Source: Phlyctochytrium arcticum
Lineage: Eukaryota; Chytridiomycota; Chytridiomycetes; Chytridiales; Chytridiaceae
DNA: 64,000 nt
Direction: 5' to 3'
Assembly: GCA_025602905.1 (NCBI GenBank)
Contig: JAHLKI010000039.1
Span: 124,001 to 188,000 of the forward strand
Of the stretch, positions 1 through 11,200 are shown one piece after another (the stretch's first letter is position 1; each line of letters opens with the position of its first letter). Position numbers and translations under genes: made by a program. The notes under the pieces are model-generated. The model saw nothing but the letters and a program-made list of their open reading frames with translations, was not told where the DNA came from and made no database searches.

Positions 1-8
1 CGACCCAA

Positions 9-15
9 TATAAAG
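9..15 (+). promoter_or_regulatory. TATA-like box before the first gene
   Basis: A TATAAAG motif lies about 95 bp before the ATG at 104, a plausible core promoter position. Inferred from sequence and spacing only. Confidence 0.4.
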
Positions 16-103
16 GGTAAGCATTTCTTTACACGGCTTTTACACCCTTAACGCACTTTTCTACTCAAGTAGCAGCCAAACAATCAATCATCACCACCAT
101 AAA

Positions 104-592
104 ATGTCGACCCGCACTGAACAAGTCCTGGCTCGCAAGGCCCAGATTGACTCTGAGAAAGTAGAGCAAATCAATGCACATCGGGAACGGGATCACAACC
201 AGGCCATTGCTGCCGCACAAGAACATGCTCGCGAAAAGGCCCAGCGGGCGTCCGAGACGCTGTCGCACTCTGAGGAGAACCTAGCCCGTGCTGAAGTCTT
301 GGAGGCTGCCAAGATTGAGGCGACGCGTAAGAGCCTGCAGGAACGCAGTGCCCACGCGATAGACATTGCAGAGCACCACAAGGCTGAAGTTGCGCATCAT
401 GCCGCGGCAACCGGACAGCACCGCAAGTCGCTGGAGAATGTTCAACGTCTGGAAGAAACCAATGAGTCGCGTCGGGACGAGCTGCAACGCGACCTTCAGC
501 GCAAGGGCGAGCAGGCGGACCGGATCAAAGGCCAGCATAATGAGCAGATTCGCGAAAAGGCCCGCGCTTTTGAAAAGCCATTCCCTGAGTAA
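104..592 (+). CDS. hypothetical coiled-coil protein, 162 aa
   Basis: Single-exon frame of 162 codons opening at an ATG preceded by an A-rich leader (CCATAAAATG). The protein is almost wholly charged and alanine-rich, with heptad-compatible stretches of Glu, Arg, Lys, Gln and Ala from about residue 5 to 155, no signal peptide and no membrane segment. It should form one long helix or coiled coil. I do not recognise the family; a structural or cytoskeletal role is only a guess from composition. A TATA-like motif lies upstream and the next gene on the same strand is thioredoxin about 1 kb away. No intron is needed. The bias towards strong helix formers makes it unlikely to be a chance frame. Confidence 0.7.
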   Translation: MSTRTEQVLARKAQIDSEKVEQINAHRERDHNQAIAAAQEHAREKAQRASETLSHSEENLARAEVLEAAKIEATRKSLQERSAHAIDIAEHHKAEVAHHAAATGQHRKSLENVQRLEETNESRRDELQRDLQRKGEQADRIKGQHNEQIREKARAFEKPFPE

Positions 593-1526
593 GGGAAATG
601 ATTGTCGAACCTGGGTTGGCAGACAAATCGGGCCGAGAGGGACCCCGTGTATAACTTTCTTGTGAATTTTTTGTCAATGTTCGTATAATGAGACGTTTCT
701 GAATCGCTATACATCTCCTTCCACTTGTTTTTTGTGCATCTGATATGTACCGGACGCGTGAATTGCAGGTTTCTGGCGTTACAGTCCTCACAGTAGAGTG
801 ATGGTCAGAGATGTACGCTGGCTGATGATACCATCGGCGCATTCTGAGACAGGATAGTAGCTAGGAATAGGGCAACCAGGTCCAGAAGCCTCACTGAGCT
901 ACATGCACTATCAAGCGAAGCATGACTTCGGAGGTCGCTTCAACACAGCTGGCCAGTGTATTCTTTTGAAGGAAGAGCCACCAACAATTTCTCATGACTT
1001 CATATCATCAACTTTCTCGACATTAAGACAATTTATTGCAATGCCTCTGTACAAGATGGTAACAGCCAGGAATTTCGTCCGTACCCGGTTGAGACATCTC
1101 CATGTAACATCATGCAAGGTGGTATTGTACAGTGGTTGGTAGTCTAGAGCAATTGATCCCGGACAGATACGGTATGATGGGATGCAGGCGGCAGCGCCCG
1201 GACTCATCTCAGATGTCCCATAAGCGACTTCATTCCTCCATTGAATATCCCCTCGACCACTTCTACGCCCCCGACGCCAGGTCTGTTGTGCGCGACCAAT
1301 CGTCGTGCGATATGTCGATGGAGTTCGTGCCTGGCTAACAAAACTGATGGACGGCTGATACTCTGCTCGATGAAAGCTGCTTTCAAAGCAAAGGCAGTCG
1401 GACCCCGAAACCTCTCGAAAGATCTACAGTTTTTAAATGCAATGCGCGGGTAAAAAACATTGCGCGCTGCGCAGTGGAGAACGGGCAACTGATGCCGCCA
1501 TCAATTAGTAATATTTTATGGCGGGT
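593..1526. other. intergenic, no gene seen
   Basis: About 930 bp between the coiled-coil gene and the thioredoxin promoter. Open frames here are short, mutually overlapping and without recognisable protein character. Confidence 0.5.
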
Positions 1527-1536
1527 TATAAAAGCA
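1527..1536 (+). promoter_or_regulatory. TATA box of thioredoxin
   Basis: TATAAAAGCA lies 112 bp before the thioredoxin ATG. The same TATAAAAGC core recurs before the three secreted-protein genes at 54-63 kb. Confidence 0.5.
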
Positions 1537-1638
1537 TCTCGCCCAAAAGTTGTCGCTCCAACGAAAACCAGATCAGCAACATATCATCATCTGCACACAC
1601 TCATCTACCACCAACACTACACATACACACAGTACAAA

Positions 1639-2147
1639 ATGGGAGGAAAAGTTATTGTCGTCGCTAGCAACGATGAGTTCAACAGCCACATCAACGGCGA
1701 CAAGCCTGTCATCGGTAAGCTTGTTTTCTTTACAACAACAGTCGTAGTCTGGGCGAAAACTTACTGTTACTCTCCCTCTTACCTTCTATTCCCTTGCTTC
1801 TCCGTTTTTGTCTTTGCCCTTATCTAGTTGGTAAGTTTCAAACCACTTCAAGTCAAAAACCTGGTCGCACGAACTGACTATCGTAAATAAAAACAGACTT
1901 CTTCGCTACTTGGTGCGGACCCTGCAAGATGATTTCCCCCAAGTTCGAGCAGTTCTCCGAGACCTACACCAGCGTCGTTTTCCTGAAGGTCGACGTTGAC
2001 GAGGTCCCAGATGTTGCCGAGGTTGCCGGTGTCCGTGCGATGCCCACCTTCCACGTCTACAAGAAGGGCGAGAAGGTTTCTGAAGTTGTGGGTGCCGACC
2101 CCGCTCGCCTCGAGGCTGAGATCAAGAAGTACGCCTCAGAGTCTTAG
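1639..2147 (+). CDS. TRX: thioredoxin, 109 aa, with a 3-nt microexon
   Basis: Cytosolic-type thioredoxin, a small dithiol reductase that reduces protein disulfides and is recharged by thioredoxin reductase. Exons are 1639-1714, 1828-1830 and 1897-2147. The middle exon is only three bases (TTG): preceded by TATCTAG, followed by GTAAGT. It completes a Val codon and starts the Asp codon, giving the family-typical hydrophobic strand VIVDFFATW before the active site WCGPC. Skipping it keeps the frame but removes one strand residue. The cis-proline motif (MPTFHVY) and the C-terminal helix are present and the length is normal. A TATA box lies upstream. A decayed copy with the same exon layout follows immediately downstream, which supports the intron model. 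Identification is secure; the microexon is a sequence-based inference. Confidence 0.93.
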
Positions 2148-2382
2148 ATTGTTTGATTATTCTTCCTGATGCATAATAGTGAATTCTGTCCACCTATGCT
2201 ATCTTTAATCTCACTGTATCCTACATACATGATTCACTGTTCTTGGTTGCATGCTTCATACATTACCCGATCAAGTGCCGAAAAGGCTCTCTTGGGTCTT
2301 TAACCTAGTTGATGAGATCCTCGAGAAGAGCCATACGGCACCTGATACGGGACAAAGTAATAAACAAACCTTCCTTTACTTG

Positions 2383-2881
2383 CTGAGGAAAAGTTAACGT
2401 CCCTAGCAAGGATGTGTTGGACAAGTACATCAACGGCGACAGAGTCTACCATTGGTAACTCCACAGCAGCAGCAGGCTCCAGTCTGGGCAAAAACTGGCT
2501 GCTATTTTCCCTTTTGACTTTTCATTTCCTTGATTCTCCTATACCGGTACTGTCTCATCAGTCGGTAAGTTTTATATCATTGTAAACCTCAAAAACCTCA
2601 TTGCATGGACTGACTGTTGTACATGAAAATAGGCTTCTTTGCCACCTGGTGCGGACACTGCAAAATAATTTCCCGTATTCGAGTATTTATTCGAGACCTA
2701 TTCCAGCGTCATTTTCCTGCAGGTTAATGTTGACGAGGTCCCAGATGTTGCCGAGGTTGCGGGTGTGCAAATGATGCCCGCCTTCCACGTCTACAAGAAT
2801 GGCGAGAGGGTTTCTGAAGTTGTGGGTGCTAACCCCGGTCGCCTGGAGGCCGAGGTCAAGAAGTACGCCTCAGAGTCTTAG
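2383..2881 (+). pseudogene. thioredoxin pseudogene
   Basis: Second, promoterless thioredoxin copy. The ATG position now reads CTG, the first-exon splice donor has become GGTAAC, and small indels after the active site shift the frame so that a TAA follows shortly after. The active site has changed from CGPC to CGHC. The microexon equivalent (TCG between ...CATCAG and GTAAGT) and the second intron are still recognisable, and the last 40 or so codons are well conserved up to a TAG at the equivalent site. This is a dead or dying duplicate; expression is not expected. Confidence 0.88.
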
Positions 2882-3153
2882 AGTATGCGATTATACCCAC
2901 GCTATCTGTAATCTCACTGTATACTACATACATTCTGATTCCCGCTTGGGGGATCGAATCCTACTGTTGTTCGTGGCACGCTTTATACATACCCGATCCA
3001 TTGGGGCAAAGGCTCTCTTTGGGCCGCTGGCCGTTTTGATAAAATAGCTCATGCGCCGCAAATGTGAGACTTACGGGACAAGGTAATAAACAAACCTTGA
3101 TATACATGCTGAAGATGGGAAAAAACCAAATTGATCATTGATTATGTATCACG

Positions 3154-4492
3154 CTAATACCGTGCATCTGGCCGGCGTCGGTAGCCATCCTCAGGTGACC
3201 GGGACCTTCGGCGGTCATGACCGCCAGAGGGACCCCGTCGATCGAAATCTCGGCCAGGCCCTCTCCTAGAGAAAAGGAATGGTTCAGTTTGGGAGCTGTG
3301 TAATTTTAGATTATCTAATTACCTGTCACGGTCATACCCTCCACGGTCGCCGCCTCTGTAACCACCCCGCTCGCGATCATACCCTCCTCCGCGTCGGTCC
3401 CTATCATGATGTGGTTGCTGATCTGGTCCGCCCCGCTCATGGCCACCTCGTCGATCGCCATACCCACCACCTCCACCGTATCCTCCTCGCGGACCGCGGC
3501 CTCCTGAACCATAACCCTCTTTTTTCAATTCTTCAACTTTGTCACGAATCTTGACAAAGCCAAGATGCATCTGTATGGTCATTATTAGTGGACTTGTTCA
3601 CACATCAGCACAGGTTTTTAGTATACCTTGCCGCCAAAATGATCAGCCAAGCGACGATCACTGTCGAATATAGATAGATAGGCGGAGCAAATGTCGCATA
3701 CGCGTAACTTTTGTTGTTGAGAATTGTTGTCAGTACCAGTCTTTGCTTTGAGTTCCCTCTGCCGGATTGTCATTAAAAACATCATTCCGATTTCCAATAA
3801 CACCAAAAGTTACCTCTTTGTCATCCTTCAATCGCTGCAGCTCTTCAACCTTGTTCATAGCTTCCATGGACTCTGCTACTTTGCCCTCCTCCCCTGAATT
3901 CAATTGTCAGTCGCTGCCAGAATTTGAAATCCGAGATGACTAACCTAATGCCTCCACTTGACCGGTCAAAGTCGCAATCTCATTTGTCAAATCACCACAC
4001 TCGCGCATCTTCACCCTTTCGTCAAACCACGTATATAGGAAAGGTGCGACAAGTCCCCTTACCAACTGAACGGCTGCGGCATCTTCGGGAGTTTTGTCCA
4101 ACCTCCGTTGCGCATTCTGCACTTTGCGATCGCAGTCTGCCACAAACTCGTGCAGGTTGTGGAACCATTCGTCTTCAAATCCAGGATGTCCATCCTTCCG
4201 TGCCCGTGTGTATTCACCCAATAACTTTTCGGAGTGAGCTTTTGTGCATGCTCCAATGTCCATCTTCGTGTTGGTGAACAAGTCATGGGGACCTATGTGA
4301 TTCAAAGAAGTAAAAGCCGTAAGTCGACGTGCTTCAGCAATGATACCAAGAGTGGTTGGATAACATACATAGACCGCAAAGGAAATTTCGGCAAACCCCA
4401 GAATCCGTAAAGGTCAAAGTATCCGGAACGCCTCCGAGGGCTTCCTTGCCCATAAGCTGTTCAAGCAGCTTTCGCTGCTCGGCGGCTGACAT
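3154..4492 (-). CDS. LUC7: LUC7-like U1 snRNP splicing factor, 347 aa
   Basis: LUC7 family protein of the U1 snRNP, which helps 5' splice-site selection. Six exons: 4369-4492, 3945-4292, 3814-3893, 3627-3758, 3323-3570 and 3154-3265, which sum to an exact frame. The N-terminus SAAEQRKLLEQLMGKEALGG is diagnostic. It is followed by the first CCCH-type zinc finger (Cys-Arg-Asn-Phe-Leu-Cys to CPHDLF, then C and H), a coiled-coil middle, and the second C2H2-type finger (CDIC...DRRLADHFGGK). The C-terminal tail after about residue 260 is a run of RGG/GGY/DRDR repeats rather than the RS tail of animal homologues. Same strand as NCS-1 upstream, 284 bp apart. Confidence 0.95.
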
Positions 4493-4775
4493 GCTGGTCG
4501 AGAAAGAACGTTTGGATCAGATATGCTTAGCGATCTGTTGTCCAACTCGTCCTTTGGTCTTGGGTCACACACTGTGATTCAGCACTTACTGCGCAATTCA
4601 TTGTTAGCATGGCAACAGCCAAACTCGTAGGGCATCTGGGCGTGGATGCCGGGTATGGACTTTGTTGAGGACTCTGACAACCAGAAAACAACCAAGCAGA
4701 CAGTGAAATGGGGAAAGAATATACAATAAAATGGGAAGGAATTGGGTATACTGTGGCAACTGTGAGTTGAGAAAT

Positions 4776-5598
4776 CTAAACAAGCCCATCATAGAGATTG
4801 AGCGCTTGTACGATGGTTGGGTCTTTCTGTGAGCCTTCTCGAAATTCTTCCATATCCAGTCGTCCATCTTCGTTCTAAAAGGGGGAGCCTAGTTCAACAG
4901 GCGTGGCTCAAGTTACAGGCAACGTATTGCAACTTACCAGATCCATCATGCCGAAGATCTTATTTACACGCTTATCGGGAGTATCTTCGTCTGGTGGCAA
5001 TTTGACCATACTGCCCACCATCTTGTATATCGCGTCCACGATCGCCAACATCTCATCACGGGTAATGTAGCCGTCGTTGTTTATGTCATATAGCTGGAAT
5101 GCCCCTGCATGACATGATAGTAAGAAATCTCTCATACATTCCCCCAGAATTTGCCTGCCTCACTTACATACTAACTTCTCATCAACCTTCCCACGAGAAG
5201 TGACTGACAGAGCAGATATAAATTCCTTGAACTCTATTGTTCCATTCTTGTTCTCGTCGAAAACGTTGAAAACATGATCGGCAAATGATGCCGAGTCCCC
5301 AAAAGGAAAAAATTGCTTGTATATTTTTTGAAACTCTGCTCGGTCGAGTGCCCCAGAAGGGCAATCCTTCATAAACCCTTTATACCTGGTTGTTCAAAAA
5401 TCAGATATGTACTCGAGCCGTCGTGAATGGAGACTGTGATCTTACCACTGTTGCAGTTCCTTTTTGTCAACTGATACCCATTGCAGAGAATCAGTAATTG
5501 TCGGTGTTCACAATATAATTGGAGTGTCACTTACAATAGGTAACACGTTGTAGATCCTGCAACTGCTCCGGACTCAGTTTGCTGTTGGCCTTGCCCAT
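4776..5598 (-). CDS. NCS1: neuronal calcium sensor 1 (frequenin) family protein
   Basis: Myristoylated EF-hand calcium sensor. In fungi it is known to bind and activate the phosphatidylinositol 4-kinase Pik1 and to act in calcium tolerance. Five exons; the start [14 protein letters not shown] fits an N-myristoyl glycine. EF-hand 1 is degenerate, with the family Cys-Pro (KDCPSGAL). EF-hands 2 ([10 protein letters not shown]), 3 (DINNDGYIT) and 4 ([11 protein letters not shown]) look calcium-competent. The C-terminus ends DGLV, close to the family norm, and total length is about 190 residues. Splice junctions restore Phe (VTY-F-DKKE), Trp (LQQ-W-YKGF), Trp (KLV-W-AFQL) and the EF4 loop. It diverges from the fumarase gene across about 440 bp. 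Confidence 0.95.
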
Positions 5599-6035
5599 GT
5601 GCGATCCAAGTGTTTGAACAAATCGTAGGGATTGTCTCCTCCCACTCCGCTAGGTCTTTTCCAGCCGATACTTCGGGGACTTCAATATTGAGTCTTGTGG
5701 CGTGAGACGATCTTGAAGATCATATACTAAAAGTCCAGAGGCTTGAAATTTGACATACGATTGACTGAAGATAACGGAACGCCAAAAAAGGTGGTGGAGA
5801 GAGGACCGGTTTGCGCAAAGGAAACGAGGTTGTATGATATATCTTCTTGCAAAATCAACTGTGGAGTAGAAACATCTGCTGAAGGGTGCGCGTCAATGAA
5901 ATTCCTCGGACTTGAAGTCACGTGAGCAAGCCCGTTCCGACAATTTCCGTCATGAAATTTTTGGGGATCCCTCAGCGAAAAGCCTCAGATCAACCGATAT
6001 CAGGCCGAAATCTATCGGTTACGAAGACCTCAGCA
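5599..6035. other. divergent promoter region NCS1 / fumarase
   Basis: 437 bp between two divergent starts. Two overlapping short frames of opposite strand occur here but neither resembles a protein family. Likely shared regulatory DNA. Confidence 0.5.
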
Positions 6036-7890
6036 ATGTTCCGCAACCTGCCAGCGCTCTCTGCCCGCACGGCCGTTCGGCCAGTGAACTCCAAGACCTT
6101 TTGCACTGTCTCCGCACTGATGGTATTGTGTGTATATTCCGAAAAAGATGCAAAAAATTTGACATTTTCCATTTGTTTATATAGCAAAAGTACCGAGTTG
6201 AGAGAGATACTATGGGTGAGCTGCAAGTACCGGCCGACAAGTACTGGGGCGCTCAGACCGAGCGATCTCTGTCCAACTTCAAAATTGGTGGAACAAGCGA
6301 CAAAATGCCGATTGAGTTGATTCAAGCTTTTGGAGTTCTCAAAAAGGCCGCCGCACGAGCCAATATGGAGTTTGGGCTGAAGAAGGAGTTGGGGGAGGCT
6401 ATCCAAAAGGCCGCTGATGAGGTACCGCGATTAAGGATATGTGTTGCTTGTGCCAAAATTGAACAAAAATGCTTGCTCGCGTAGGTCATCGCTGAAAAGT
6501 GGAACGATCAGTTCCCCCTCGTCGTCTACCAGACCGGCTCAGGAACACAAACCAACATGAACGTGAACGAAGTACTCGCCAATCGGGCCAACGAGCTTCT
6601 TGGCGCTCCCGAATTGGGCACACAAAAGCCCGTTCACCCCAATGACACTGTCAACATGAGTCAATCTTCAAACGACTCCTTCCCTACTGCTATGCACATC
6701 GCGGCTCGTGTGGCCGTGGCGAAAGACCTGATTCCTTCTCTGAAACGATTGCAGGCTTGTTTGGACAATCAGGCCAAAAAATGGGACCACATCATCAAAA
6801 TTGGCCGCACGCACATGATGGACGCTGTTCCTCTCACATTGGGACAGGAGTTTTCGGGGTATGCCACGCAGATCGCATACGCGATTGAACGAGTGGAAAA
6901 CACAATCCCAAGAATCAGCATGCTCGCGCAAGGCGGCACGGCCGTGGGAACTGGTTTGAACACGCGAAAGGGATTTGCTGAGAAGGTCGCGGCCGAAATT
7001 AGCGATATCACCAAGTTGGACTTCATTACTGCACCCAACAAGGTAAGCCATATCCATGCTCTCAATTGCGAAAAATCCATGGATTGAACGTTTGACACAG
7101 TTCGAGGCCCTTGCTGCCCACGACGCGCTCGTAGAACTCAGCGGAGCACTGAACGTTCTCGCAGTCTCGCTCATGAAGATTGGAAATGACATTCGATTCT
7201 TGGGTTCCGGTCCGCGGTGCGGATTGGGTGAACTCCATTTGCCCGAGAATGAACCGGGCTCATCCATTATGCCCGGAAAGGTGCGTTGAATAAAGATCCC
7301 CTCGTTGCGATCTACTACCTGAGGCTTAATTTTGTGTATCGGTCAATAGGTGAACCCCACACAATGCGAAGCCTTGACAATGGTTTGCGCTCAAGTCATG
7401 GGAAACAACACTGCTGTTACAGTGGCAGGTTCCAATGGCCACTTTGAGGTATATGCATTGTGCTACCAACGCCTATATCACAGCTCTCATAACAGTGTTC
7501 ATTTAGTTGAACGTATTCAAGCCCGTCATCATCCGTAATGTCCTGCACTCTATTTCCCTATTGTCAACCGCAATGGACTCGTTCCGAGAGAACTGTTTGG
7601 AGGGCATCCAACCTGTTGAGTCTCGTATCAGTGATCTCCTCGAGAAGAGCTTGATGTTGGTCACCGCATTGAACCCACACATTGGATACGAGAGTGCGTA
7701 ACTACCTTGTTTGTTTCGAGGCATCATGAAGGCTAATCATACAATCATCCTTTCAGGTGCAGCCAAGGTAGCAAAGAAGGCTTTCAAGGAGGGCACCACC
7801 CTCAAGGAGGCGGGAGTTGAGCTTGGCTTGCTGACGGAAAAGCAATTTGATGAGTGGGTCCGACCCGCTGATATGCTGGGCCCTAAGTAA
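6036..7890 (+). CDS. FUM1: fumarate hydratase, class II, mitochondrial, 493 aa
   Basis: Class II fumarase, hydrating fumarate to L-malate in the TCA cycle. Seven exons: 6036-6122, 6185-6421, 6485-7042, 7101-7280, 7350-7448, 7507-7693 and 7757-7890; the frame closes exactly. The first exon is a basic, hydroxylated leader suited to mitochondrial import. Family landmarks are WGAQTERS, the [10 protein letters not shown] loop, [14 protein letters not shown] and the catalytic signature [11 protein letters not shown] (split by the fourth intron). The ending [11 protein letters not shown] is normal. An internal Met at about residue 40 of the mature region could give a cytosolic form, as in other fungi, but that is inference. 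Confidence 0.96.
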
Positions 7891-8277
7891 GCCATTGCTG
7901 CTCCAACTGACTCAAGCTTGAACGTCTTTTTTCCTTGCATAATTTCCATCTGTATCTATATAGCTTGTGCGGACCGCAATTCCGCATATGTTTAATTCTG
8001 AATCATTTCATCTATATTCCTGGCATCCTGGACCCTCGCTATACAGCATTATGCTGCTACCAGGAAAGAACATCAGCTGGCAATATTTTCCCACGCCTGC
8101 ACGCAACTCTAATTTTCAACGTCATCATTTGGGCACGTGACTTGCGCGTTCCATTGAATCGAGATTCAAGATTCAAACAAAGTTTGCCAGAAATCCCAAA
8201 TCTGCAAACCAGATTTATAAAAAGGAGAGCGTGCGCTCAAAGGGAAGACCTTGGATAGGCTATCCACCGCGTAAGCA
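7891..8277. other. intergenic, nothing recognised
   Basis: 387 bp between fumarase and the TMEM94-like gene. No convincing coding frame. Confidence 0.5.
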
Positions 8278-11200
8278 ATGGGAGCGCTGGGCGCGCCGCT
8301 GCACGAGGTGATTGAGATCAGTGAGCTGAAGACAAGTACCTCACAGGATGCCCTGCACCAGACGGTCGAGGAAAAGTTCCTGGCCTATCACCACTTGACC
8401 GCGGATGAGGCTCAGAGGTATCGTTCGTGGATTCATGGCTGTTCAGAAGGAGTCAAGGGACTGAGAGAGTTTGCAGACGACTACTTGCCGCTGCCGATGA
8501 AGTTCTTGTTGCCCATCGAATAAAGACTGCCGCCCGACATCGTAATACCGAGCATTTTCAAGCAATTCACAGAGCGTGCACTAATGAAAGCCAACAGCTA
8601 GATCGACAGCCGTATTAAGACAGAGCAACATTTGCGCTGTCTTGTTTGCTCTTGGTCTTGTAGCCTTCTTTGCCTTTTCAAAAGTTCGCTCGGATCCGTA
8701 TCAGTGGCGCGCAACAGGAGCATTGGTGGAGGCTGGCTTGCTTCTCCTTGCGGTCACTTGGAATATATGGCTTCAGATCCGTGAATGGCGTTTAACGGCC
8801 TTGGAGATGAGCATGCGTATTCAATCCATCATTGAACCTATGCGCGAGTTCGGTTTGAGTCGTCGGATGGTTTGTTTATACTTCCCTGGAACGCGCGTTC
8901 AACTCAATCTTAATGGGGCTACCACATACAGGATCTAAAGTACCCAACCACAATACCCACGGTGTCCATTAGCCGTGTCATCCGTGATCAGAGCATGTAC
9001 CTTCTGCCATTCAACCTAGTTGTCGAAGATGACATTGTACAGATGGCATATGGGGATGTCGCTCCTTGTCGCATCAGATACGTTCATAGTCATTTTGACA
9101 ATGCGGCACACGAAGAGCGGGAGTATATTCTTGCCAAGGGTCAGATTTTTAAACCGTCGCTCTTCTCGAGTTCTCCGGATCCCACGGTCATGCGTCGGGC
9201 GGCGGTAAACGAAGGACAATTTCATTTTCGGGCCATGGAAACGCCGTTGAAGGACACCCTACAGAAGTCACTTGATTTTGAGCGCCCGGAGACCGTCATT
9301 GCCCACCAGTTCAAGGTGATCAAAAAATACTACTTTAAATGGTTGTTTTGGATTGTTCTTGGCATATCCTTTTCGATCAACGTTTTACGCTATGGCATTC
9401 GGAACGCCAAGGATGCCAGTATGCGGGAGCAGGGAATTGAGATGTTAGTCAACCTACAGGCGTATGCAGTCCTGCCGTTACTTCCTTTGGTCATACCGAC
9501 TTTGTACATCATTCTACGGAGCTATGGCAATGCGCAAATTCTTGCCTTGTTCGATGCATTGCAGACTTCAAAAGATGAATTCGAGGATCAAGAAGATGTC
9601 GATGAATTTGATGCAGCCCCTCCACCAACTAAGGATCTGATTCTTGACTGGGGTAACATTTATTGCCCGAATAATCTACGAATGACCTCTAACGGATTCT
9701 AGGGCTGGTATGGAAGCGTTTCTTGAGTCAGTTCGCCTCGGATGACGTGACTTTTCTGGCGCGAACAACAGGCCTTGTTGCCTCATTGGCTAACACTACA
9801 GTCATATGCACCATTGATCGGGAAGGCACCATTTCATTGGTAAGGATAGAGTAGCTCCCTCTACAAAGCAGGCGATAAGCTTATAGTTCAACTCAGCCAA
9901 CGCCATCCCCGGACCAACTATTCTTTTGCGCCGAAAATGGTGAACCAGTTTTGTTGGACCTCGCGGAGGACAGTTCGGATCATATTGTTCGCTTTCAAGA
10001 CAAGGATTGGCAGGATTATTTGGCGTACGTTTCTTTTCAAAAACAGAAGGGACGAGATGCTGACATCTAACGATAACGTAGTTTATTGAAACCTCTCGGG
10101 CTTAATATGCTGCTTAATACGGACTGCGGAGCTGCTACCGGGCGCGTCCGGCTGGAGCATCATCGTAAATCAAACGGCATGCATCTGCATGGATGTGTAA
10201 AAGCGGGAAGACAAGGTGGGAGAGTTTCTCCGGTTATTCACAAAAGCGGTACATGATCCTAATCTAGTTCTGACCCAGCGTGCCTTTGCCAGGTTGGCCG
10301 ACAAATAGGATTCTCCTTGGATGCACTCCGTATGTTTGTTTCAGAACGCGTTATACACACGTTCGCGCCATATTTCCCCACTGTCGGCCAAGGTCCCGAT
10401 TATCATTTCGAGATTCCAAGCTGTTTATCACAGATTTTCAAAGATGTTTCATCGGGTATGTTATTTGAAGTCCTTCCTCGGCAACCTCTGATCCAGCAAA
10501 GCAGATTCGTATCAGGTATTTTCTGAAGGCAATGTGGGATTGATCTTGGACCACTGTACGGACTTTTGGAACGGAAAGGGGATTGAGAATTTTGACGAAA
10601 CGGTACAAGATCATCTTTATCGCAGTAAAAAGGGGCCAGAAACTGATAGCCCTTTAGATGCGGAAAAAAGTTTTAGAGTTTCACCAAAATGCCCTGGTGT
10701 GCGACTCCCAGACTGTCGCATTCTCATATCGACCAATCGAAAACGAGGCGATGCTCTGTCTGTTGAACCATCATTCTGCTAGTGCGCAGACGCGCTCGCC
10801 TTCTGATTCCATCTATCATGAGGTTTCCAATAGTCCAGAAGAGCTGCAGCTCAGATCGCTCAATAGGCTGACATTACCCACCGAAGGTGGGCTTGCAATG
10901 GAGAAGACCCCATCCGGTCGGGCCAAGGCAAGGTTAAATAAGAAGCGATATCTTAGCAATGCAGCCTGTGGCCACAGCCAAGAAGACCGACAGCTTTGCT
11001 ACGAGGTCACGAAGGGACAAACATTTTTGGGAATGGCGTCATTGGCATATCTTCCGAAAGCGGTATGTCGTCACTATCTCGCATAAAAAGTTGCACATGA
11101 ACCACTGTAATTGACTGGCTGCAACTTCATAGAATGTCATCAACTTTATTGAGGATTTGGGGCTGGCCGGAATTCGTTTTGTTTACTTCTCGTCTGCTGG

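Larger units (their letters stand above)
1639..3113 (+). repeat. tandem duplication of the thioredoxin gene and its 3' flank
   Basis: Two diverged direct copies of about 730-745 bp lie head to tail: 1639-2385 (functional) and about 2383-3113 (decayed). Similarity covers exons, both introns and the 3' flank; the flanks share ATCTCACTGTAT, TACCCGATC, AAAGGCTCTC and GTAATAAACAAACCTT at matching distances. Copy 2 lacks the promoter, so duplication seems to have started near the ATG. Confidence 0.85.

Noticed and set aside
2945..2975. GGATCGAATCC resembling a tRNA B-box
   Set aside because: It lies in the decayed 3' flank of the thioredoxin duplicate, with no matching A-box or acceptor stem around it.
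5912..6406. Overlapping frames on both strands at the fumarase 5' end, up to 138 codons
   Set aside because: They run through the fumarase leader exon, first intron and second exon in wrong phases. The fumarase model explains the region.
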